A stretch of 64,000 nt of DNA from an uncultured Holophaga sp. (GTDB lineage: Bacteria; Acidobacteriota; Holophagae; Holophagales; Holophagaceae). This document shows, in pieces, positions 57,650 through 64,000 of this stretch (within the stretch, counting starts at the first letter, position 1; every line of letters starts with the position of its first letter). The position numbers and the translations under genes are program-made. Location of the stretch: positions 247,501 to 311,500 of the forward strand of contig NZ_OY781925.1 of the NCBI RefSeq assembly GCF_963677305.1. The letters are read 5' to 3'. Under the pieces are notes generated by a model. That model was not told the origin of the DNA. It ran no database searches and saw nothing but the letters and a program-made list of their open reading frames with translations.

Positions 57650-60300
57650 TCCGGATCCATCCCGAAAACCTCCTGGAAACGCTCCCGGGCCTCAGCCTCC
57701 CGCCCCTGGAGGAGGAGGATCTCCGCGAGGTCGTAGCGCAGGCCGATGCTGTCCTCCGGGGGGAAGCCCGGCGACTCGATGCCCTGGAGCAGCCAGGCGG
57801 CCGCGGCTCCCAGATCCTCCCGGGCCTGCTCGCAGATGGAGAGCATGGAGCAGCACTCCAGGGTGCGCTCGGGATCGCTCATGGCCTTCTTGAACTCCTC
57901 CATGGCGGGCTCGATGAGCATCATCTCCTTGTAGGCGATGCCCAGGTTGTAGTGGGTGTCGTAGTCATCCCCCTTCACCTGCTGCTCGACCCCTTCGCGG
58001 AAGGCATTGAAGAGCTCATCCACACTCTGGATCTTCTCCACCACGTGGGTGGCATCATGCTTCTCCTCCCCTTCGTCGCCATCCATGAGCTGGGTGCCGA
58101 GGACATCGGTCAGGTCGAAGAAGTCGTTGGTGAAGTCGCTCTCCTGCAAGGCCTGGGCCGGGGACCGGACGTCCAGCCCGAGGCGCCGGAGGGCCGCCTC
58201 GGCCAGATCCAGACGGGAGAGGAGCTCAGGATGGCCGGGATAGCGCCTCAGGCAACCCTCGATCTCGATCTTGGCCTCTTCGGGACTGCCGTAGTCGAGC
58301 TGGAAGTCGATGTCCGACAGGGAGGAGGCCAGCTCCTCATCCACCGGAGCGGGGATGGCCTCGACGGCCTCCTGCTGCAGGGCCTGGGTTCCGGACTCCC
58401 GTCCCTTGAGGAACGCCAGGGGCTCCAGCTCCAGGGGCTCCAGATCGGGCAGGGCCGTCAGGGTCTCGGCCTCTGGAGCAGGGGCCTCCGGGGCGAGGTT
58501 GTCCGGGAGGAGGGACAGGATCGCTTCCTCCAGAGGCGGAAGCTCCTGGGTCGGGGGTTCCGGAGGCAGCAGGGGCAGAATCCCTCTGGGCTCCTCCACA
58601 GGCGCCAGAAAATCCGGGAGGGTGTCCAGGCGGATGCCTGCAGGTACCTCTTCGATGGGCAGAACCGGCAGGGCATGTTCCGGATAGGCATCCTCGGCCG
58701 GGGGCGGCAGCGGAATGGGCACCGCCGGAGCTGTCCCGGGCCCGGAATCGGTGGAGGGCTGGTAATCCAGGAGCCCCAGAGTCCGGCGGTAGAGCCGGGT
58801 GGAGCCCGGGAACAGGGCTTCGGCCCGGTCCAGCAACTCCACGGCCAGATCCTTGAAGCCCAGGGGGACCAGACGCTCGGCCTGCTTCACCAGGTGCATC
58901 TGGACCGCAGTCATCTTTCCGGCGCTCTTGATGATGTCAGCGACCCGGTTGATGGCGTCCCGGTTGGATGGATCCAGCTCGAGGATCTTGTGGTAGCACT
59001 CCTGGGCCCGGTCCATGACCCGGTTCCGCAGGTACTGCTCGGCCTCCCGCAGGAGCTGCTCGATCTGCATGCGGCGGACCGGATCCACCTCCGTGATCTC
59101 GAAGGTGTCGAGGGGCTGCAGCTCCGGCTCCGGGGCAAAGCGCACCGGAGGCAGGCTCTCCGGGACCACAATCTGGTCCGCACGGATCCCCAACTGCCCG
59201 AGTTTCTCAGCCACCAGGGCCGCGGACTCAGCCTCGCCCTTCTCCTGGAACTGCCCGTAGGCCCGCTGCAGGGCCTGGATCTGCTCTCCCCGGTTGCCCC
59301 CCTGATGGGCGATCTCGGCCATCAGCATCCAGGCCTCGGCATGGAGCTGGCCCTGGAAGCCGCTCTGGAGCACCCTGGCTGCGGCCTCCCCGTGGCCGCG
59401 CCGCGCCAGCTCACGCCCGATGGGCTGGAAGAGCTGAAGCCCCTCTTCCCCGCGCCCGGCCCGGCAGAGCTCCCGCAGGGCCCGTTCACTGAGGACCAAC
59501 GCCTTCTCCGGAAGCTGGGGGATCTGGGCGAGGGACTCGAGGGCTGCGTCAGCCTGATGGGCCTGCAGCTGGATCTCGGCCATGTTCTCCAGGATCTCGG
59601 AACTCCTGGGATTGGCGGTGAGCCCCTCCCGGAGGAAGCCGATTGCCGCCTCCAGATCCTTCTGCATGACGGCGAGGCGGGCCTGGGTCAGGTAGACCTG
59701 GGGCGTGCTCACCATGGTCTTGGCACGCTCGAGGATCTGGCCGGCCTCGGCATGCATCTGCTCGAAGGCCAGGGCCTCGGCCACCTCAAGGTAGATGGCG
59801 GCTGCCCGCTCCTTCATCCCCTCTTTGTTGTAGAGATCCGCCAGCTTCACCTTGTTCTTGAGGTTCTTGGGGTCGAGCTCCACGACCTTGGCAAACTCCT
59901 CCAGGGCCCGCTTGATGAGCCCCTTCTTGGTGAAGAGATCCGCCACCTCGATGTGGACCTGGATGGCGTCCTTGATGAGGTTGTTCTGCCGGTAGAGTTC
60001 CGCCAGACGGGCGGCCACGTCCACATCCCCCGGGACCACTCGGTGGGCCTTCTTGAGGACGGCACTCGCCTTGGCCCCGAAGCCCCCCCGTTCGAAGCCC
60101 AGGCCCGCCTTCTTGAACATCTCGATGGCCTGCGGGGTGTTCCCCAGCTGGATGTAGGCGTCCCCGATCCGGTTCATGAGGTTGAAGTCGTCGGGCCGGT
60201 CGTCCAGAAGCTTGAGGAACTCGTCGATGGCCCGCTCGATCTTTCCCGAGGCCAGATAGTTCTCGGCCTGCTTGGTGATCTTGTTGCGGTCTATTGCCAT
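57619..60300 (-). CDS. Large TPR-repeat protein of unknown function
   Basis: 893 residues, start at ATG 60300 (MAIDRNKITKQAENYLASGK); a longer start at 60492 is not supported. The first 550 residues are stacked TPR helices (YLASGKIERAIDEFLKLLDDRPDD, AARLAELYRQNNLIKDAIQV). A disordered Pro/Glu/Leu-rich region follows (about 555-660). More TPR lie at the C-terminus (DTHYNLGIAYKEMMLIEPAMEEFKKAM). No signal peptide or membrane helix. It probably scaffolds a complex; relatives I recall come from gliding or pilus loci of other bacteria, but this is only a resemblance. cdd lies upstream in the same direction. Confidence 0.78.
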   Translation of the reverse strand: MAIDRNKITKQAENYLASGKIERAIDEFLKLLDDRPDDFNLMNRIGDAYIQLGNTPQAIEMFKKAGLGFERGGFGAKASAVLKKAHRVVPGDVDVAARLAELYRQNNLIKDAIQVHIEVADLFTKKGLIKRALEEFAKVVELDPKNLKNKVKLADLYNKEGMKERAAAIYLEVAEALAFEQMHAEAGQILERAKTMVSTPQVYLTQARLAVMQKDLEAAIGFLREGLTANPRSSEILENMAEIQLQAHQADAALESLAQIPQLPEKALVLSERALRELCRAGRGEEGLQLFQPIGRELARRGHGEAAARVLQSGFQGQLHAEAWMLMAEIAHQGGNRGEQIQALQRAYGQFQEKGEAESAALVAEKLGQLGIRADQIVVPESLPPVRFAPEPELQPLDTFEITEVDPVRRMQIEQLLREAEQYLRNRVMDRAQECYHKILELDPSNRDAINRVADIIKSAGKMTAVQMHLVKQAERLVPLGFKDLAVELLDRAEALFPGSTRLYRRTLGLLDYQPSTDSGPGTAPAVPIPLPPPAEDAYPEHALPVLPIEEVPAGIRLDTLPDFLAPVEEPRGILPLLPPEPPTQELPPLEEAILSLLPDNLAPEAPAPEAETLTALPDLEPLELEPLAFLKGRESGTQALQQEAVEAIPAPVDEELASSLSDIDFQLDYGSPEEAKIEIEGCLRRYPGHPELLSRLDLAEAALRRLGLDVRSPAQALQESDFTNDFFDLTDVLGTQLMDGDEGEEKHDATHVVEKIQSVDELFNAFREGVEQQVKGDDYDTHYNLGIAYKEMMLIEPAMEEFKKAMSDPERTLECCSMLSICEQAREDLGAAAAWLLQGIESPGFPPEDSIGLRYDLAEILLLQGREAEARERFQEVFGMDPDYREVASRLA

Positions 60301-60349
60301 ATGGAGCCTCAGGAAGGTACGTGATTCTAAAGCGCGAAGGCCAGATTGC

Positions 60350-60778
60350 CTAGTCGGGAATCCCCAAATGGCGCCCAGTGAAGGCATGGGGCAGAAGCTC
60401 TTCCAGACGATGGAGCCGCCGCTCCTGCCGGTTGGCGAGGAGGATGGGCAATTCGGCGGCGAATTCCGCCAGCACCTGACGGCAGGCTCCACAGGGGGGG
60501 GTGAGGGACTCGGCCTCGGTCACCACCGCCAGCGCCAGGGGCCCTGGCCGCCGGAGCCCCTGGCAGATGGCGGCGCTCACCGCCCCGCGCTCGGCGCAGA
60601 GCCCCACCGGGTACGAGGCATTCTCGACATTGCATCCCCCGACGATCTGCCCATCCGGGAACACCAGCGCCGCCCCCACCCGGAAGCGGGAATAGGGGGC
60701 ATAGGCCCGCGCCCAGGCCTGCCAGGCCACCTGGAGTGGAGCCTCCCAGTCCGGGGATTGGGGCTGACTGAAGTCCAT
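60350..60778 (-). CDS. cdd: Cytidine deaminase
   Basis: Deaminates cytidine/deoxycytidine for salvage. 142 residues from ATG 60778, with GGAGG upstream. Zinc motif C-A-E in NASYPVGLCAERGAVSAA, with P-C-G-A-C as the two other Cys ligands (TPPCGACRQVL). YSRFRVGAALVF is the substrate strand. Tetrameric short form typical of Gram-positives and many others. DUF58 upstream and the large TPR protein downstream are on the same strand. Confidence 0.95.
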   Translation of the reverse strand: MDFSQPQSPDWEAPLQVAWQAWARAYAPYSRFRVGAALVFPDGQIVGGCNVENASYPVGLCAERGAVSAAICQGLRRPGPLALAVVTEAESLTPPCGACRQVLAEFAAELPILLANRQERRLHRLEELLPHAFTGRHLGIPD

Positions 60779-60798
60779 GGATCCTCCGCTGACACAGC

Positions 60799-61719
60799 TC
60801 ACTGGCTCGATGATACGCGCAGCCCGGCCCGGACCCTGGCCAGGGCCCTCCAACACGCCATACGCCCCTGGAAGGAGCGGCGCTCCCTGGTCCCCAGGAC
60901 CTCCAGACAGACCTCTTCATGTCTCAGGCGGGCCATCAGGATGGCCCCGGAGAGGCACTCCAGTTCCTCCTCGAAGGCGCGCCCCGGCCCCCACTGACTC
61001 AAGTCAAGCCGCAGCCGGAGCCCCCTGGAACGCTCTCCTTCGAAGTCCCGGACCCAGGGCTCACCCCGCTGGGCGGTCCGCTTCCAGTGGATGCGGGAGG
61101 GGGCATCCCCCTCCCGGAAAGGCCTGGCCCCCTCAGGGCTCGTCGCCCCCGGCCTGGACGCCGGCCGCAACTCCTCCCCCCGCCCTTCCTCGCCCTGGGG
61201 CCAGCGGCGCGGGTAAGGCAGCACCAGCACCTCGCTTCCAAGGGGGACCCTCCAGGACTTCTCGAGGAAGCCAAAGGGAAAGCGCGTGACAAAGAGCAGG
61301 GACTCCAGACGCCAGGGTCCGCGCCGCCCCGGTCGGACACCCAGGGTGATCTCCTCCTCGTCCCTCCCCTGCCCGCCAGGATAGTGTCCCTCTCCCACCA
61401 CGCCCCCCTCCGCCCAGAGGCGAACCCTGAGCCCCCTCAGCCTGCGGGGGGCCCGGTCCCTCACCCGGATCCTCAGATCTCCTCCCATCCGGGCAAAGAG
61501 GCGGCCCTCCTCGATCCGGAGGAGCTCCAGCCCACCCAGCGCCCTCATGCTCACCCACCCGGACACGAGGAAGAGGCCCGCCATGAGGGAGAAGATCAGG
61601 TAGAGGAGGTTGTTGGCCGTGCGGACGGCAAGGGCCCCCACCACCAGCAGGGCCAACAGGAACTCCAGCCCCAGGCGGGTCAGCGACAGGCCGAGCCTCC
61701 GGTCACTCCAGAGTTTCAC
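60799..61719 (-). CDS. DUF58 family membrane protein
   Basis: 306 residues from GTG 61719, with AGGAGG six bases upstream; GTG 61725 is an alternative. Two membrane helices near the start (about 15-35 and 38-56). A beta-rich domain follows, then the DUF58 signature REGDAPSRIHWKRTAQRGE at about 205-223. DUF58 genes usually accompany MoxR ATPases and von Willebrand-domain proteins; neither is visible here. Orientation toward cdd suggests shared transcription. Confidence 0.86.
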   Translation of the reverse strand: MKLWSDRRLGLSLTRLGLEFLLALLVVGALAVRTANNLLYLIFSLMAGLFLVSGWVSMRALGGLELLRIEEGRLFARMGGDLRIRVRDRAPRRLRGLRVRLWAEGGVVGEGHYPGGQGRDEEEITLGVRPGRRGPWRLESLLFVTRFPFGFLEKSWRVPLGSEVLVLPYPRRWPQGEEGRGEELRPASRPGATSPEGARPFREGDAPSRIHWKRTAQRGEPWVRDFEGERSRGLRLRLDLSQWGPGRAFEEELECLSGAILMARLRHEEVCLEVLGTRERRSFQGRMACWRALARVRAGLRVSSSQ

Positions 61720-61797
61720 AGGCACCCTCCTCAGCTCCCATCATCAGCAGGAGCGCCCCGAAAAACCAGGGACCCGCGCCGCTGGTAGAATGAGGGC

Positions 61798-62433
61798 ATG
61801 TTCACGGGACTCATCCGCCACCTCGGAAAGCTCCAGGCCCTCCGCCCCCGACCCGGGGGCGCCAGGGTCCGCATCTCGGCACCAGCCGAACTCCTCGCCC
61901 GTGCAGAACTGGGGGCCAGCATCGCCTCCAACGGCAGCTGCCTGACCTCCGTGGCCCGGGATGGGGGCAGCTTCCAGGCGGACCTCTCCGAGGAGACCCT
62001 CCTCAAGACCACCTGGAGCCGCCTCCCCATGGGCGCCACCATCCACCTGGAACCCGCACTCCTGGTGGGGGACCCCCTGGACGGGCACCTGGTCTCCGGT
62101 CATGTGGATGGGGTCGGCAGGCTCCTGGAGCGGCCCCTGGATGAAGGCATCTGGCGCTTCTCCATGCCCCCGGAGCTGGCCCCCATGACCGCACCCAAAG
62201 GCTCCGTCGCCCTGGACGGAATCTCCCTCACCGTGGTCGAATGCGGACGGGACTGGTTCAGCGTCGCCCTCATCCCCGAAACCGTGAAGAGCACCCGGCT
62301 CGGAGCCATGCGCCCAGGCGACGAGGTCAACCTCGAAGCCGATCCCATCGGCCGCTACGTCGCCCGCGCCCTGGCCCTGGACAAGGGCGGACAGACCCTG
62401 TCGCGCTTCCTGGAGCGGGGCTGGGGGGACTGA
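61798..62433 (+). CDS. ribE: Riboflavin synthase alpha subunit
   Basis: Forms riboflavin from two 6,7-dimethyl-8-ribityllumazine molecules. 211 residues arranged as two homologous barrels. It starts MFTGLI, has NGSCLTS in the first barrel and DGISLTV in the second, plus SGHVDGVGRLLE and IPETVKSTRLG. A TGGTAGAAT extended -10 (61786-61791) ends six bases before the ATG, so the mRNA may be nearly leaderless. There is no room for an FMN riboswitch and none is seen. Other rib genes are not in the window. Confidence 0.95.
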   Translation: MFTGLIRHLGKLQALRPRPGGARVRISAPAELLARAELGASIASNGSCLTSVARDGGSFQADLSEETLLKTTWSRLPMGATIHLEPALLVGDPLDGHLVSGHVDGVGRLLERPLDEGIWRFSMPPELAPMTAPKGSVALDGISLTVVECGRDWFSVALIPETVKSTRLGAMRPGDEVNLEADPIGRYVARALALDKGGQTLSRFLERGWGD

Positions 62434-62525
62434 GGCCCGAAGTCACACTCCGGTCACAGGGCCCTCACAGCCGGGGGCTGGGAATCCGGGGAGAGCACCG
62501 GAAGGGTGCCCCCCGGAAACCCGAG

Positions 62526-63158
62526 ATGTGTCCCGCCCCCTCCCAGCGTCCCCCTGATCCGAGCTACGGCTCCAACTCCGTCTGCGAGCCCTGGCTGAGG
62601 CGCCATCTGGAGCTTCCGGAGTCCTTCTTCGACACCCTCCACGACGAGGCAGCCTCCACCCGATTGGAGCGGGATGACGACGCCCTGGTGGGGGTCATCC
62701 ACGATGTCCTCTACGACTTCCGCTTCGACCCTTCGGCCGTGGCCACCACCAGCCTCTGCGTAGATCCCAGGCTCCTCCTGAGCGCACGGCTTAGGCCCCT
62801 GCGCACCATGGACCGGCTCCGCAGCGCCGTCCGGGCAGGCCAGACCTTCGACAGCCCCGAAGATGTCCGCGAACTCCAGCAGTCCGCCGAAGAGTTCTCC
62901 GCCGCCGTCGGGGACGCCGGCGCCCTCATCGAGCGCGTCAAACTGCTTCAGGAAGAGCTCTCGGCCCTCGTGAACGAAGAGAGCAACCGCACCCTCTTCC
63001 TCCTGACTGTGGTCACCGTCATCGCCCTCCCCATCAACCTCGTGGGCGGCATCCCCTTCACCGCCCACAACCATGGGTTCACCGTGATCGTCGTCGGCCT
63101 CATCCTCCTCACCACCCTCCTCGCCGACCTTGCCCTGGCCCGGCAGCGGGGGAGGTAG
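62526..63158 (+). CDS. CorA/ZntB-like divalent-cation transporter, shortened
   Basis: 210 residues, whereas CorA/ZntB members are about 310-330. The start (WLRRHLELPESFFDTLHDEAA) and end (NRTLFLLTVVTVIALPINLVGGIPF..HNHGF, two TM helices about 160-180 and 190-206) align with ZntB. About 95 residues of the long central helix region appear absent between about residues 95 and 115. The usual GMN loop is replaced by GGIPF. No frameshift is visible, so it may be a naturally deleted member or a degraded gene. Function therefore uncertain. Confidence 0.6.
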   Translation: MCPAPSQRPPDPSYGSNSVCEPWLRRHLELPESFFDTLHDEAASTRLERDDDALVGVIHDVLYDFRFDPSAVATTSLCVDPRLLLSARLRPLRTMDRLRSAVRAGQTFDSPEDVRELQQSAEEFSAAVGDAGALIERVKLLQEELSALVNEESNRTLFLLTVVTVIALPINLVGGIPFTAHNHGFTVIVVGLILLTTLLADLALARQRGR

Positions 63159-63310
63159 GGCGTTCCGGGCAGCCAGGAGGATGCCCAGTGCCTGGTCTCT
63201 GCGGGCCCAGGCCAGGGCGCCGAGGCATTTTGCACCTTCTGGCGATTTGAATATTCATTGAACAAACATGGAATACGTTATTGAATTTTCAGCTACCCGG
63301 AGACCCCACC

Positions 63311-64000
63311 ATGGATGAGCTGCTCCCCTTTTACGAACGCGAACTGGGCATCCTCCACCAGCTCCTGGGGGAGTTCGCGGAGGAGCACCCCAAAATCGCC
63401 CGTCGGCTCCAGATTGATGGGGAGCAGTGCGAGGATCCTGCGGTGGAGCGCCTGGTGCAGGGCTTCGCCTTCCTGGCTGCACCGATCCACCAGCGACTGG
63501 CGGACGAGTTCCCGGAGGTATCCGAGCCCCTGCTCCAACGGCTGGCCCCGGGCTTCATCCGTCCCTTCCCCGCCACCAGTATCCTGCAGGTGGCCTTGGA
63601 TCCCGAGAAGCCGGAGATCTCCCAGCGCTACCGGGTCCCCCGGCACGCCAGCGTCCTGAGCCCCTCCCGGAAGGGGATCCCCTGCCGCTTCCGGACCTGC
63701 TCGGAGCTGGAAGTCTGGCCAGTGGTGGTGACCCGGGTCAAGCTTCTGAGGACCCTGGACTCGGAGTTCCTGAGCCGCCGTTTTCCCGTCGAGGCCCTTC
63801 TGGAAGTGGAACTGGAAGCCCTGGGATCGGCCACGCTCCAGGCCCTCAAGCTGGACCGCCTCCGCTTCTTCCTGGACGGGGAAGCCTCCCTCATGAACCT
63901 CCTGCACGAGCTGCTCTGCAGCCGCCTGAAGGGGATTGAGGCAAGCGACGGCTCCGAGGATCCGGCCCGGAGCCTTGTACTGCCACCTAGCGCCCTGAGA
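63311..64000 (+). CDS. tssF: Type VI secretion baseplate protein TssF, start only
   Basis: 230 residues visible, open at the right edge (full TssF is about 580-620 aa). Signature: MDELLPFYERELGILHQL, HPKIARRLQI, CEDPAVERLVQGFAFL, and EVSEPLLQRLAPGFIRPFP, all matching the TssF N-terminus. TssF is a wedge component of the contractile baseplate. Upstream, 63240-63300 is markedly AT-rich for this genome (AATATTC, TTGAACAAACATG), a likely promoter region of the locus. The rest of the cluster must lie to the right. Confidence 0.9.
   Translation, partial: MDELLPFYERELGILHQLLGEFAEEHPKIARRLQIDGEQCEDPAVERLVQGFAFLAAPIHQRLADEFPEVSEPLLQRLAPGFIRPFPATSILQVALDPEKPEISQRYRVPRHASVLSPSRKGIPCRFRTCSELEVWPVVVTRVKLLRTLDSEFLSRRFPVEALLEVELEALGSATLQALKLDRLRFFLDGEASLMNLLHELLCSRLKGIEASDGSEDPARSLVLPPSALR

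Noticed and set aside
57952..60324. 790-residue plus-strand ORF opposite the TPR gene
   Set aside because: Leu/Gly/His-rich shadow composition; the minus-strand TPR pattern is real.
61726..61797. FMN riboswitch before ribE
   Set aside because: Only 72 bases and none of the conserved FMN aptamer boxes.
63246..63290. Sigma-54 promoter before tssF
   Set aside because: The TGG...TTG spacing and GG/GC elements do not match the -24/-12 consensus.

Overview
The window is a 64 kb piece of a GC-rich bacterial chromosome. It is densely packed with genes on both strands and contains no rRNA, CRISPR array, insertion sequence, integrase or phage gene. Every stretch outside genes is shorter than 300 bases. 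The gene set suggests a Gram-negative, free-living bacterium: polyphosphate kinase, GTP-type PEP carboxykinase, a type VI secretion gene, outer-membrane-type barrels, many two-component and serine/threonine signalling proteins, and an FYDLN-acid zinc-ribbon protein. My best inference is Acidobacteriota, class Holophagae (Geothrix/Holophaga-like), with a deltaproteobacterial-type lineage as the alternative. This rests on family resemblance only.

Layout. 1-9.1 kb: partial mnmG, two small membrane proteins (YtxH, DUF948), pssA, rqcH, nth, a TlpA-like thioredoxin, and a helical protein paired with an AarF/UbiB kinase. 9.1-16.2 kb: mutS, bacterioferritin, an aminotransferase, GTP-PEP carboxykinase and an outer-membrane barrel. 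16.2-20.2 kb: two divergent sensor histidine kinases, the second followed by an ECF sigma factor and a ChrR-like zinc/cupin anti-sigma factor. 20.2-28.2 kb: a class II aldolase, then hrcA-grpE-dnaK-dnaJ followed by an esterase-like hydrolase, cmk and an M50-like membrane protease. 28.2-38.4 kb: HU, moaA, pth, two cold-shock genes with structured leaders, an HD-GYP protein, a pseudopilin, a PBP4-type peptidase, a CheY-like regulator, ftsE, a 36-residue ORF and rlmN. 38.5-42.2 kb: a DUF2325 protein behind a Fur-like palindrome, a lytic transglycosylase, ychF and a PilZ protein.

42.3-46.9 kb is a four-gene signalling cassette on the minus strand: STAS antagonist, RsbW-like kinase, SpoIIE-type phosphatase, and a Ser/Thr kinase fused to a right-handed beta-helix. 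47-55.1 kb holds a GAF-like protein, the FYDLN protein, an adenosine-deaminase-like enzyme, tRNA-Arg(TCG), tRNA-Leu(TAG), tig, mogA, hsp20, rplY/ctc and ppk1. 55.1-64 kb holds mrp, a TPR-glycosyltransferase, a large TPR protein, cdd, a DUF58 protein, riboflavin synthase, a shortened CorA/ZntB-like protein and the start of tssF, the first visible gene of a type VI secretion locus that runs off the right edge.

Themes: protein quality control (DnaK system, trigger factor, Hsp20, RqcH, M50-like protease), cold and heat responses, and phospho-signalling by several routes. The most unusual element is the kinase/beta-helix protein. Its helix is built from 23-residue rungs that place a cysteine at the same position in almost every rung, and it sits in an operon with a complete partner-switching module.
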